Shown: in pieces, positions 1-7,340 of the stretch
Layout of the letters: every line of letters begins with the position of its first letter
Position numbering within the stretch: the stretch's first letter is position 1
The notes under the pieces: generated by a model
Seen by the model: only the letters and a program-made list of their open reading frames with translations
Told to the model about the DNA's origin: nothing
The model's database searches: none
Translations under genes and position numbers: made by a program
Assembly (NCBI GenBank): GCA_035316025.1
Contig: DATFXL010000118.1
Coordinates: forward strand, 1 to 15,658
DNA length: 15,658 nucleotides
From: JALZAA01 sp035316025
GTDB lineage: Bacteria; Actinomycetota; Acidimicrobiia; IMCC26256; JACDBD01
Direction of reading: 5' to 3'

Positions 1-455
1 GCCTCGTGGACGATCCCAAGCCGTCCGCCCATGCTCGAGACGTTCACGACCAACCCCGAACCCCGGGCCTGCATGCGCGGGAGCAACGCCATCGCCATGC
101 GAATGGGCGAGAAGAAGTTGACGTCCATCGTGTGCTGCACATCGTCGACGGTGAGGTCGAGGGTATGCACCCGCTTGGCGATGGCGGCGTTGTTGACGAG
201 GGCGTGGAGGTGCCCGAAGGCGTCCCATGCCTCGAGCGCCACCGCCTCGGCGCGTTCGAGGTCGCCGAGGTCGGCGGGCCACATGCGCGACGCGGGTGCG
301 TGCCGCCGGCACTGCTCGAGTACTTCTTCCAGGCGATCGGCCCGGCGGGCGACGATCCCGACCGTCGCGCCCCGCTCTGCGAGTTGTGGAGCGAGGGCGG
401 CGCCGATGCCCGACGACGCTCCGGTCACGAGAACGGTCGACCCTTCGATCCTCAC
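1..455 (-). CDS. SDR family oxidoreductase, N-terminal 151 residues (cut by window edge)
   Basis: A short-chain dehydrogenase/reductase, an NAD(P)H-dependent cytosolic oxidoreductase. The protein begins MRIEGSTVLVTGASSGIG. The cofactor-binding TGASSGIG lies at residues 11-18, the structural NNAA near residues 85-95, and the strand carrying the catalytic Ser (VSSMGG) near residue 140. The YxxxK catalytic pair lies beyond the window, so activity cannot be judged. The start is GTG at 455-453. It overlaps the TGA of the upstream lipoate ligase by four bases (GTGA), with an AAGGAGG ribosome site about 8 bases before it. This is the third gene of a leftward run behind a metallo-beta-lactamase protein and a lipoate ligase. 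The substrate cannot be inferred from this portion. Confidence 0.9.
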   Translation of the reverse strand, partial: MRIEGSTVLVTGASSGIGAALAPQLAERGATVGIVARRADRLEEVLEQCRRHAPASRMWPADLGDLERAEAVALEAWDAFGHLHALVNNAAIAKRVHTLDLTVDDVQHTMDVNFFSPIRMAMALLPRMQARGSGLVVNVSSMGGRLGIVHE

Positions 456-1576
456 GGGGAGGCCTCCTTGGCGTCGTCGACGGCCCTGCGGAACGCGGCG
501 TGCAGGTCGTCGGTGGTGATGCCGGTGGTCGCGTCGGCCTGTTGCACGTCGGCGGACTCGAGCACCGACGCGATCCGTGCGTGCACGTCACCATCCTCGG
601 ATGCGTTTGCGCCGACGAGGGCGGTCGCGATCCGATCGAGCGTGTCGGGCGGCGAGACGTGCATGTCGCCGGCCATCATCGTCGCCACCACTGTCCCCGT
701 GTCGTCCAGCGCCACGCCGGCGCGGCACAGCTTGCGTCCCTTATGGTTCCCGAAGCCGACGCGACGGCGCGCGGTGGTGTGGTCGGCACGGAACCGCTCC
801 GACGAGACGCGACGGACGGAGTCGTCCGTCGCGATCCGGTTGCCGATCTTCTTCAACGCTCCGCGCTCGATGTCGGTGAGCTCGCGTTCCTCGATCGCAA
901 CGCCGGCGTCGTCGGCGGCCCCGAGGAACGATTCGCGGAACGCGTCGTAGGTGACCGGATGACCCGCGACCTCGGCGGCGGTGCAGACGTACTCCCGCAT
1001 GTCCGTGACGAGCTTGTCCTTGAACTTGTCGTCCGGCACCCGCACGACCCGGAGGTAGAGGTCGAGGTCGGGCCGCTCGATGTTGAGGAATCCGCCCACG
1101 CTGATGATCCGGCCGAAGTCGCCCGCCGAGATCCCGCCGAGCTTCCGGCCGTGCCAGCGCAGGTCGGCCGACCCTTCGAAGTGCACCTCGCCGAGTCCGA
1201 TGCGGCCGAGGGCGTCGAGGACGAGCGGCTGGAAGCGCGCGATCTCCTCGTCGAGGTCGTCGTGCTCGCCCGGCTTCGGGAACATCACGCCCCACATCAC
1301 GGCGCAGCCGCGGGCGTAGAACGCGGTGCCGCCACCGGCGAACGGCCGCCGGATGACCTGGATCCCGAGGCGGTCGCAGGCGGCGAGGTCGAGCGTGCTG
1401 TCGACGTCGTCGAACCATCCGACGTTGAGGTGCGTCGCGCCCCACACGCTCGTCTGGAGGATGGGCTGCCCCGCGTCCGTGGCCGAGCGGGCGAGCACTG
1501 CCATCTGCGCGTTGTTCTCGAACGCGTCGACGTCCCTGCAGTCCACATAGCGCCAGGTCTCCGACAAGGCGGTCAT
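452..1576 (-). CDS. Lipoate-protein ligase family protein (BPL/LPL catalytic domain)
   Basis: A 374-residue member of the biotin/lipoate ligase superfamily, which attaches lipoate or a related acyl group to lysines of carrier domains such as E2 subunits and GcvH. The catalytic domain spans roughly residues 10-225. The substrate-loop motif RRPFAGGGTAFY is at 76-87, matching the family RR-x-GGG-x-xxH/Y pattern. GRKLGGISA at 143-151 carries the conserved active-site Lys (K145). A C-terminal region of about 100 residues (from about 265) is consistent with the LplA accessory domain, and total length is close to that of LplA proteins. The ATG start at 1576 has no clear ribosome site. It lies 31 bp after the stop of the metallo-beta-lactamase gene and overlaps the downstream SDR by 4 bp, so it is probably cotranscribed. 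Octanoyl transfer (LipM-like) is an alternative activity. Confidence 0.88.
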   Translation of the reverse strand: MTALSETWRYVDCRDVDAFENNAQMAVLARSATDAGQPILQTSVWGATHLNVGWFDDVDSTLDLAACDRLGIQVIRRPFAGGGTAFYARGCAVMWGVMFPKPGEHDDLDEEIARFQPLVLDALGRIGLGEVHFEGSADLRWHGRKLGGISAGDFGRIISVGGFLNIERPDLDLYLRVVRVPDDKFKDKLVTDMREYVCTAAEVAGHPVTYDAFRESFLGAADDAGVAIEERELTDIERGALKKIGNRIATDDSVRRVSSERFRADHTTARRRVGFGNHKGRKLCRAGVALDDTGTVVATMMAGDMHVSPPDTLDRIATALVGANASEDGDVHARIASVLESADVQQADATTGITTDDLHAAFRRAVDDAKEASP

Positions 1577-1607
1577 CGTAACGTTGACCGAAGCGAACGC
1601 CGCCGGC

Positions 1608-2876
1608 TCAGCGGTCCTCGTCGACCCGGGCGCGCGACTCGCGGGCGGCAGCGCCGAAGATGCCCTTGCTCATCGTCGACGCTTCGGCGGCGACCCGCGC
1701 CTCGAAGACCTCGGCGCGCGCGCATTGCACTTCCTCGTCTTCCGGCGCAGCCTCAGCCGCCCACTCGGCCAGATGGCTGGCGAGGCGCAATTCGCCGGCG
1801 GCGGTGAGCTCACGGGCGCGGGCCGCCAGCCGTTCGGGACCGCCGGCGAGCGCGGCGACTTCGACGGCGACGGCGGCGTCCGGCGCCGGCTTCAAATGCG
1901 CGGGATTACCGTCGTGCCACCCTCCGTACAGGCGCCACACGTTGCGGACGACGAACTCCGGCTCGTCGTAGATCGGGCGCAGATACGGCTTGTCGAGCAG
2001 CGACTGGGGCGCGTGGACGGTGTGGATGATCTCGTCGAGGCGTGCGCCCGCATTCATCATGCGGAGCGTGTCGTCGTGCAGGATCTCGAGGAGCTCTGCG
2101 GTGCTCTCGAGCGATTCGCGCACGCGGTCGGCGCCAACGATCGGGAGCCCGTGGCCGGGGAGAAGCGTCTCGGCCCCGAGGTCGGCCATCGTGCGGAGAG
2201 CTCCCGCCCAGTCCTTCGCGTACCGCTGCACCTTCTGCGGGTTGCCGCAGTTCGGCGACGCCCAGATGAAGAGGTCACCCGTGCACAACGTGCGCGAGTC
2301 CGGCGCCCACACCCACGTGTGGTCGTCGGTCTCGCCCCGTCCGTGGCGGAGCTCGAGGCGGACTCCGCCGACGTCGAGCGTGAGCGAGTCGCGGTACGTC
2401 TCGTCGGGGTAGCGGTACTCCGTCGGCCACTCGAGGCGGTCGATGCCGAACTGTCGCCGGTTGATCTGCGTGTTGTACCCGGCCGTCTCGATGTACCGGT
2501 CGAACCGGGAAGGCACCGCCTCGTGGGCGACGACGCGCGGTGCCGGGGCGCCCCGCTCGCGTGCGTCGGCTTCGTAGCGCTCGACGCCGAAGACGTGGTC
2601 GATGTGGCCGTGGGTGTACACGGCCGTGTGCAGTGGATCGGGTCGCCATTCCGTCAGGACGTCGTGCACGCGACCGGAGAGGAACGGACTGCTCGTGTCG
2701 ACGAGGACCGTGCCGTCGTCGGTTGCGAAGGCGGCGACGTTCGAGAACGCGGCGACGAAGGCACGGTTGTCGCCGAGTTCGGCCAGCTCGCCCCCCAGGC
2801 CGAAGAGGCTGCGCACGTCCATGTCGGCGTCGCCACGCCATATGCGGTCGGCGAGGTCGAGGATGTCGGTTCCCAT
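1608..2876 (-). CDS. Alkyl-sulfatase-like metallo-beta-lactamase protein with dimerisation domain
   Basis: A 422-residue MBL-fold hydrolase. The metal motif THGHIDH is at 88-94. Further candidate metal ligands are H178, E182 and D185 in HGRGETDDH, D201 in CTGDLF and H242 in PGHG. The stretch RNVWRLYGGWHDGNPAHLKP (311-330) is the signature of the dimerisation region in SdsA1/BDS1-type alkyl sulfatases, whose family reaction is hydrolysis of alkyl sulfate esters. A C-terminal helical region follows, but the protein is shorter than SdsA1 and I see no SCP2-like C-terminal domain or signal peptide. I chose ATG 2876 because GGGAGA lies about 8 bases upstream and because the longer reading frame crosses the divergent regulator. 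It heads the leftward operon, and a KstR-type operator lies about 50 bp upstream. The substrate is unknown. Sulfated lipids or sterols are a guess from that regulatory link. Confidence 0.88.
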   Translation of the reverse strand: MGTDILDLADRIWRGDADMDVRSLFGLGGELAELGDNRAFVAAFSNVAAFATDDGTVLVDTSSPFLSGRVHDVLTEWRPDPLHTAVYTHGHIDHVFGVERYEADARERGAPAPRVVAHEAVPSRFDRYIETAGYNTQINRRQFGIDRLEWPTEYRYPDETYRDSLTLDVGGVRLELRHGRGETDDHTWVWAPDSRTLCTGDLFIWASPNCGNPQKVQRYAKDWAGALRTMADLGAETLLPGHGLPIVGADRVRESLESTAELLEILHDDTLRMMNAGARLDEIIHTVHAPQSLLDKPYLRPIYDEPEFVVRNVWRLYGGWHDGNPAHLKPAPDAAVAVEVAALAGGPERLAARARELTAAGELRLASHLAEWAAEAAPEDEEVQCARAEVFEARVAAEASTMSKGIFGAAARESRARVDEDR

Positions 2877-2924
2877 ACCCGCAGTCTCCCAAGGGTTGCG
2901 CCGTCGATGCTTGCCCGCCGGAAT

Positions 2925-2938
2925 CGGAACATGTTTCA
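2925..2938. promoter_or_regulatory. KstR-type operator between divergent regulator and MBL operon
   Basis: The sequence CGGAACATGTTTCA matches the published KstR consensus TnnAACnnGTTnnA at seven of its eight fixed positions. Only the first T is replaced, by C. It sits in the 70-bp gap between the two divergent starts at 2876 and 2947, 8 bp before the regulator start. It could therefore repress both the regulator itself and the leftward operon. Binding is inferred from the motif and from the KstR-like protein encoded next to it. Confidence 0.7.
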
Positions 2939-2946
2939 CTTTGGCG

Positions 2947-3564
2947 GTGTCGACCCCCGCCACCAGTGACGGTCCCGCGCCCGGGACGGCGCTCGCCCGA
3001 AGCCAGGCCGCTCGCCGCCGGCGCGTGCTCGACGCCGCCCTGCGCCTGGCGGAGCGGGGCGGGTTCGACGCCGTGCAGATGCGCGACGTCGCGACCGAGG
3101 CCAACGTCGCCCTGGGCACCGTCTACCGCTACTTCACCTCGAAGGAGCGCCTGCTCCTCGAGGCGATGGTCGAGGAGATCGAGGCGCTGGCCGCCCGCCT
3201 CGAAGCGCGCCCTCCGGTCGGCGAGACTCCGGCGGCCCGTGTGGTCGAGGTGCTGTCGCGGGGGACGGCGTCGCTCCAGCGTCACCCCGAGGTCACCGGC
3301 GCGATGGTGCGGGCTTTCGGCGCCGCCGACGAGGCCGACGTCGTCCGGCGCGTCGGCGACATCATGACCGGCATCATCACCGGCGTCATGCACGACGGAC
3401 CGCCCACCGGGCGTGACCTCGCCGTGGCCCGCACGCTGCAGCAGGTCTGGCTGTCGTCGTTGATCGGTTGGGTGGGTGGTGTCGACGAGCCGGCGCGCGT
3501 CGTCGTCGACCTCGAGACGGCGACGGACCTGCTCCTCGGGGACGGCGAGGAGCCAGCGCGCTAA
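2947..3564 (+). CDS. KstR-like TetR-family transcriptional regulator
   Basis: A 205-residue TetR-family repressor. The N-terminal helix-turn-helix region (about residues 20-65) reads RRRRVLDAALRLAERGGFDA then VQMRDVATEANVALGTVYRY, followed by FTSKERLL. This closely resembles KstR, the mycobacterial regulator of cholesterol catabolism, including the GG-(F/Y)-(D/E)-AVQMR and GT-x-YRYF-x-SK features. The C-terminal half also fits KstR (LQRHPEVTGAMVRAF; ARTLQQVWLSSLIGW). KstR responds to a steroid acyl-CoA intermediate, so a CoA thioester ligand is plausible but not shown. The GTG start at 2947 gives the family length. There is no good ribosome site, and a TTG two codons upstream is an alternative. 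It is divergent from the MBL gene with a KstR box between them, which supports autoregulation. I leave the symbol blank because such genomes can carry several KstR paralogues. Confidence 0.9.
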   Translation: MSTPATSDGPAPGTALARSQAARRRRVLDAALRLAERGGFDAVQMRDVATEANVALGTVYRYFTSKERLLLEAMVEEIEALAARLEARPPVGETPAARVVEVLSRGTASLQRHPEVTGAMVRAFGAADEADVVRRVGDIMTGIITGVMHDGPPTGRDLAVARTLQQVWLSSLIGWVGGVDEPARVVVDLETATDLLLGDGEEPAR

Positions 3565-3642
3565 CGGCTGTCGGACGGGGACGGCGGCGGGCTCGACGCT
3601 GGTGCAGTCCCGCGATCACGAGTCGCTGACGCGCTGTGTCGG

Positions 3643-4455
3643 TCAACTCATGATCTCGACCGGTGTCCCGAGCGGCAGCACCTTGGAGAGCTTCGTGATC
3701 TGGTCGTTGTCCATGCGGATGCAGCCGTGCGTGATGCTCTTCCCGAGCACAGAGGGGTCGTTGTTGCCGTGGACACCCACCTCCGCGTCCCCACCGTTGT
3801 ACTCCGTGAGCGCGTCGGAGTGTGCCGACAGGCCGTACGCGAACGGCCCGTACACGGTGGTCGGATCGGGCGCCTGGATCAGGACACGCGTGTAGTACTT
3901 CCCGGGCGGGGTGGGTGTGTCGGCTGCACCGACGGCGACGGGGCCTTCGTAGATCGAGTTGGAGCCCTGGAACACGCTGATCTTGTGGTCGCGGAGGCTC
4001 ACCTCGAGGCGATACGGGTTCGGCGTGAGTTGCACGTCGCTCTCGCGCACCCACCCCGTGCTCCCGTTCGGACGTTCGGCCAGCAGCACCTTCACCCAGC
4101 CGTCTGCGCGCTGCTGATCGACGAGGAACACCTGCGGGATCTGCTTGTCCGGCTCGTTGTTCAGCAGCCAGGGGTTCGGGAGCGTCTTGGACGGGGCCGC
4201 CGCCGACGGGTGGTGGTAGATGCCGATCTGGGGCCCCTTGACCTCAGCCACGAGCGTGTAACCGGGGGCGAGCGTCGTGGCCGTCGGCGTCTTCGCCGAC
4301 CTGGCCTTCCCGGAGTCGCCGCCTCCGCACCCGACGAAGGCGACGGCCACAGCCGCCAGCAGGGCGATCAGCTTCGCCGCCCCGAGCCACGCCCGGCGGT
4401 GCGTGGGGTGCGGAAGCGTGTCGAACGGGTTACGGGGGTCGGATGCATCGGGCAC
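3643..4455 (-). CDS. L,D-transpeptidase lipoprotein (YkuD domain)
   Basis: A 270-residue envelope enzyme that would form or remodel 3-3 peptidoglycan cross-links or anchor proteins to peptidoglycan. It has a cytosolic N-terminus, a hydrophobic segment (about 27-42) and a lipobox-like FVGC with C43 as the likely lipidated residue, followed by a flexible linker rich in Gly, Ser and Thr. An SH3-like region spans about 65-145. The YkuD catalytic domain (about 147-270) carries HG at 229-230 and THGCIRM with H243, the nucleophile C245 and R247. The GTG start at 4455 is preceded by a strong GGAGGAGG-type ribosome site. An in-sequence ATG just inside is out of frame. It is divergent from the DNA glycosylase, and a -10-like TAGCGT at 4508-4503 probably drives it with a leader of about 40 nt. 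Confidence 0.93.
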   Translation of the reverse strand: MPDASDPRNPFDTLPHPTHRRAWLGAAKLIALLAAVAVAFVGCGGGDSGKARSAKTPTATTLAPGYTLVAEVKGPQIGIYHHPSAAAPSKTLPNPWLLNNEPDKQIPQVFLVDQQRADGWVKVLLAERPNGSTGWVRESDVQLTPNPYRLEVSLRDHKISVFQGSNSIYEGPVAVGAADTPTPPGKYYTRVLIQAPDPTTVYGPFAYGLSAHSDALTEYNGGDAEVGVHGNNDPSVLGKSITHGCIRMDNDQITKLSKVLPLGTPVEIMS

Positions 4456-4500
4456 CCCGGCTCCCTCCTCCTCCCTGCCGTCCGGTCGATCTTCGGCGGG

Positions 4501-4533
4501 CACGCTAGCGGGTGGCCTCGTGTCACTAGCGTG
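4501..4533. promoter_or_regulatory. Divergent promoter: inverted TAGCGT -10 elements
   Basis: CACGCTAG (4501-4508) and CTAGCGTG (4526-4533) form a perfect 8-bp inverted repeat separated by 17 bp. Each arm contains TAGCGT, a TANNNT-type actinobacterial -10 hexamer, pointing outward. The rightward copy (4527-4532) lies 7 nt before GTG 4540 and suggests a leaderless glycosylase mRNA. The leftward copy serves the L,D-transpeptidase. A dimeric regulator binding the same repeat is possible, but two mirrored -10 boxes explain it simply. Confidence 0.55.
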
Positions 4534-4539
4534 CGGCTC

Positions 4540-5187
4540 GTGAGCCCGCGCCGACCGCCGAAGCGCCTGGTCGAGGCGTCGGAGAAGCTGGCCGAGCTCG
4601 ATCCGGTGATGGCCGAGATGCTCGAGCGCATCGGCCCCTGCGACCTCCGGCGGGGCCGCGGCCGCCTCCCGCACTTCGCCGAGCTCGCCCGTGCCATCAA
4701 CTACCAGCAGCTGGCGGGACGGGCCGCCGCCGCCATCCACGGCCGGTTCGTGGCGCTCTTCGACGGCGATTCGCCGACCCCCGAGGCGGTGCTCGCGATG
4801 CCGGACGCCCGTCTCCGCAGCGCCGGGCTCTCCGCCAGCAAGGCGGCGTCCATCCGCGATCTCGCCGAGAAGGTCGTCGACGGCTCGGTGCAGCTCGACC
4901 GCATCGCCCGACGGCCCGACGCCGAGGTCGTGCGCGAGCTCACTCTCGTACGCGGCATCGGCCCTTGGACGGCCGAGATGTTCCTCATCTTCCAGCTCGG
5001 CCGTCTGGACGTGTGGCCGGTCGACGATTACGGCGTTCGCAAGGGGTACGCGCGTCTCTACGGCCTCGGTGACCTGCCGCTGCCACGCGAGCTCGAACAG
5101 CTCGGCGAGCGCTTCCGTCCCTATCGGAGCGTGGCGGCGTGGTACTGCTGGCGGGGCGCGTCGACCGTGACGCCGGGCGAGGCGTAG
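4540..5187 (+). CDS. DNA-3-methyladenine glycosylase family protein (AlkA-type HhH-GPD)
   Basis: A 215-residue base-excision repair glycosylase that would remove alkylated purines from DNA. The N-terminal helical region includes FAELARAINYQQLAGRAAAA, typical of the AlkA/MPG-II family (I-x-YQQ-(L/I)). Helix-hairpin-helix LTLVRGIGPWTAEMFLIF is near 135-151. It is followed by DVWPVDDYGVRKG, in which D163 aligns with the catalytic Asp of AlkA (the second D of DD). It is shorter than E. coli AlkA and lacks its N-terminal subdomain, as many actinobacterial members do. I chose GTG 4540 because a TAGCGT -10 sits 7 nt before it. The in-frame GTG at 4531 falls inside that box. It converges on the DUF6624 gene 13 bp downstream. 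Confidence 0.9.
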   Translation: MSPRRPPKRLVEASEKLAELDPVMAEMLERIGPCDLRRGRGRLPHFAELARAINYQQLAGRAAAAIHGRFVALFDGDSPTPEAVLAMPDARLRSAGLSASKAASIRDLAEKVVDGSVQLDRIARRPDAEVVRELTLVRGIGPWTAEMFLIFQLGRLDVWPVDDYGVRKGYARLYGLGDLPLPRELEQLGERFRPYRSVAAWYCWRGASTVTPGEA

Positions 5188-5200
5188 GCGGCCACTCCGT

Positions 5201-5689
5201 TCAGGGCGCGACGCGCCGCTGGTACTGGTCACGCATCTCGCGTGCCTGTTCGGCGAGCGGTGTCAGACCGACGCGTTCGCGGCGTACGTCGACGTGTTCG
5301 ACGTCCTCGATGGGCCAGGGCACGACCGACGAGCCGTCCTCGCTGCGCACGAACTGTGAGCCGTAGACCTGATCCTTCCCGTCGGCCATGCGCACCCGGT
5401 CGAGCAGCAGGGCGTAGTGCGCAGGGTGCGCGTCGCCAAAGGCGACCGCGGTCTCGAGCATCTCGAGACAGCGCCGTTGCAGCCCGGGGTCGAACACGGC
5501 CCGTTGCGCGAGGATCCACGCCGCCGCCTCGCCCTCGTCGTCGACGAGCCGTCGTCCTGGCCAGCACTCGTAATCGTCGAGGATCTCCCACAGGCGCTCG
5601 CCGTGGCGCTCGTCGGTGGGGCCGCCGGCCGATGCGTCGCGGTCGGCCATCGCGATGAGCTCGGCCCGGAGCGCCGGGTCACCCCCCAC
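5201..5689 (-). CDS. DUF6624 family protein
   Basis: A 162-residue soluble protein matching the DUF6624 pattern as I remember it. It has a WEILDDYECWPGRRLVDDEG region, AAWILAQRAVFDPGLQRRCL (about 56-75), AHYALLLDRVRMADGKDQVY followed by GSQF, then PIEDVEHVDVRRERVGLTPL near the C-terminus. These correspond to family hallmarks GWP, AA-(W/F)-LL-Q-H, Q-x-x-(C/Y)-L, DR-x-x-x-x-x-(G/K)-x-x-Q-x-YG(T/S)Q and RR-x-x-(V/L)GL. The function of the family is not known to me. No signal peptide or membrane segment is visible. The GTG start at 5689 has a TATCCT -10-like box (5703-5698) 8 nt upstream, consistent with a leaderless transcript. It is divergent from the adenylate cyclase. Confidence 0.75.
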   Translation of the reverse strand: MGGDPALRAELIAMADRDASAGGPTDERHGERLWEILDDYECWPGRRLVDDEGEAAAWILAQRAVFDPGLQRRCLEMLETAVAFGDAHPAHYALLLDRVRMADGKDQVYGSQFVRSEDGSSVVPWPIEDVEHVDVRRERVGLTPLAEQAREMRDQYQRRVAP

Positions 5690-5697
5690 GACTCGGC

Positions 5698-5768
5698 AGG
5701 ATAGGGGACGCGGGCACGGGCGCTCCTCGGCGTTGGCCGCCGCGATCGGGGTTGATGCCTCGTAGCAT
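5698..5768. promoter_or_regulatory. Divergent leaderless promoters for DUF6624 and cyclase genes
   Basis: Two outward-facing -10-like hexamers lie in this 87-bp gap. TATCCT (5703-5698, minus) ends 8 nt before the GTG of the DUF6624 gene. TAGCAT (5763-5768, plus) ends 8 nt before the GTG of the cyclase gene. Neither gene has a Shine-Dalgarno sequence, which fits leaderless mRNAs. No convincing -35 is seen for either. Confidence 0.5.
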
Positions 5769-5776
5769 CCGCGCCT

Positions 5777-6886
5777 GTGGACGCGGCGGAGTACGAGGCG
5801 CGTGGTCTGTACGACCCGGCGGCGCCGAACGCCGTTGACCGATTGGCCCTCCTGGAGTGGCTTGCCGACCGGGGCATCAGCGTCGAGCAGATCGTGGACG
5901 CCGCCGCAGCCGGGCGCCTGACGGCGATCGCCGGCGACCTCGTCCTCAGACCCGGCGATCGTCTGACCATGCGCGAGGTGGCCGAGAGCGCGGGCCTGAC
6001 CGTGGAGGACATCCAGCAGCTCAGCCTCACGGTCGGGCTCCCGGTCGACGAGGCCGACGAGCGCGTCTACACGCCGGGCGACGTCGAGGTGTTCAAGCTC
6101 GTCAAGTCGACGACAGGGCTGTTCCCCGAGCCGTCGCTGATGCAGTTCGTGCGTGTGCTCGGAGCGTCTCTCGCCCGCATCGCCGATGCCGCGGTCTCAC
6201 TGTTCCTCGCCGACGTGGAGACCCCGATCGCAGAGGCTCGTGCGGGCGAGCTCGCGCTGGCGCGTGCGCAGCTCGAGGCGATCGGCGCTCTGAATCTCCT
6301 GACCGACCACCTCGAGACTTTGTTCCGCGCGCACATGGAGCTCGCCATCCGGCGCAGCACGGCCGCGCGCACCGAGGCGAGCTCGAAGGTCACCGTGTAC
6401 GTGACCGTGGGATTCGTCGATCTCGTCGGGTTCACGCCTCTCGCACAGCAGCTGCCGGTGCGGGACCTGCACTCGATCGTCGACAGCTTCGAGGGATCGG
6501 CGTACGACATCGTGACGTCGCACCGCGGGCGCGTCGTGAAGCTCATCGGCGACGAGGTGATGTTCGTCGCCGTCGACCCACGGGATGCGTGCGAGATCGC
6601 GCTGTCGCTGGTCGATCGCTTCGCGAAACCAGAAGCGCGTGTGACGCCGAGAGGTGGGCTCGCGGTCGGCGAGATCCTGACGCGTGGTGGCGACTACTAC
6701 GGACCGGTGGTGAACCTCGCGTCGAGGATCGCCGACCTGGCCGTCCCCAGCGAGATCCTCGTGACACCCGACGTGCGCCAGCGAGTCGACGAGGCATCGA
6801 CATCCTTGACGTTCGACGCGGCGGGACGCCGGATGCTGAAGGGGTTCGACGAGCCGGTCGAGCTGTTCGCGCTCCGGCACGGATAG
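5777..6886 (+). CDS. Class III adenylate/guanylate cyclase with N-terminal regulatory domain (Rv1264-like)
   Basis: A 369-residue soluble cyclase that would make cAMP from ATP. The N-terminal domain (1-195, starting MDAAEYEARGLYDPAAPNAV DRLALLEWL) resembles the autoinhibitory, pH-responsive regulatory domain of mycobacterial Rv1264. The catalytic domain (about 203-369) has the metal Asp D215 in FVDLVGF and D259 in KLIGDEV. Adenine-selecting K255 and D306 (DYYGP), and the transition-state pair N313 and R317 in VVNLASR, are also present. All canonical residues are there, so a catalytically active homodimer and adenylate rather than guanylate specificity are expected. The GTG start at 5777 follows a TAGCAT -10 by 8 nt. 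The stop abuts the convergent membrane-protein gene with no spacer. Confidence 0.92.
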   Translation: MDAAEYEARGLYDPAAPNAVDRLALLEWLADRGISVEQIVDAAAAGRLTAIAGDLVLRPGDRLTMREVAESAGLTVEDIQQLSLTVGLPVDEADERVYTPGDVEVFKLVKSTTGLFPEPSLMQFVRVLGASLARIADAAVSLFLADVETPIAEARAGELALARAQLEAIGALNLLTDHLETLFRAHMELAIRRSTAARTEASSKVTVYVTVGFVDLVGFTPLAQQLPVRDLHSIVDSFEGSAYDIVTSHRGRVVKLIGDEVMFVAVDPRDACEIALSLVDRFAKPEARVTPRGGLAVGEILTRGGDYYGPVVNLASRIADLAVPSEILVTPDVRQRVDEASTSLTFDAAGRRMLKGFDEPVELFALRHG

Positions 6887-7249
6887 CTACGACGCGCGGC
6901 GCTCGCGGTCTTCGTCGTCCAGGGGTGCCGTGACGGCCTCTCCCGCGCCCGTTGCGTTCCCGCGACGGCTCGCGCGGCGACGAGCGCGTGCTTCCTCGCG
7001 GCGCACGTTCTCCGCCTGTTGGACCTTGAACCGTCCGTAGGTCGTCCATGCGAATCCGGCTACGGCGATCACGAACACGGCGGCGGCGATGGACAGCACC
7101 GGCGCCGATGCCGAGGGGCCGAGGAACAACGCGAACAGGACGATCACGAACGGTCCGAAGAGCGCAGCGGCGGCGAACATGACCGGACCCTGGCGGACAT
7201 CGGCGGGCACTTCGTTGAATCGGTCTTCGAGTCGTTGCAGCATCGTCAC
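6887..7249 (-). CDS. Small membrane protein with two TM helices, unknown function
   Basis: A 120-residue protein I do not recognise. A short amphipathic N-terminus (MTMLQRLEDRFNEVPADVRQ) is followed by two hydrophobic segments (about 20-44 and 50-70), then a strongly basic, probably cytosolic helical tail (KVQQAENVRREEARARRRAS) and an acidic end. I chose GTG 7249 because AAAGGGA lies 7 nt upstream. An in-frame GTG at 7270 would add seven residues. The tail and topology could suit an accessory envelope or phage-shock-like protein, but nothing is diagnostic. It converges on the cyclase, with stops directly adjacent. Confidence 0.7.
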   Translation of the reverse strand: MTMLQRLEDRFNEVPADVRQGPVMFAAAALFGPFVIVLFALFLGPSASAPVLSIAAAVFVIAVAGFAWTTYGRFKVQQAENVRREEARARRRASRRGNATGAGEAVTAPLDDEDRERRAS

Positions 7250-7340
7250 GACTACATCCCTTTCACGCACAGATGCTCACACCTACCCAGGAGTCGCAGG
7301 TTCCCAACATCGGCGTGACGACGGCGGCGGCGCACCTTTG

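Noticed and set aside
227..1807. Long plus-strand frame (526 aa) over the lipoate ligase region
   Set aside because: Arg/Pro/Val-rich translation with no motifs. It is the GC-rich antisense shadow of the clear minus-strand ligase and SDR.
1584..2969. Plus-strand frame (461 aa) opposite the MBL gene
   Set aside because: No recognisable domain. The minus strand carries THGHIDH and the alkyl-sulfatase dimerisation signature.
3565..3642. Terminator between the KstR-like gene and the L,D-transpeptidase
   Set aside because: No convincing stem-loop with T-tract was found in this 78-bp convergent gap.
4456..5232. N-terminal extension of the L,D-transpeptidase frame to 529 aa
   Set aside because: It would be antisense to the glycosylase, and would place the lipoprotein signal in the middle of the protein. 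GTG 4455 with a strong ribosome site is better.
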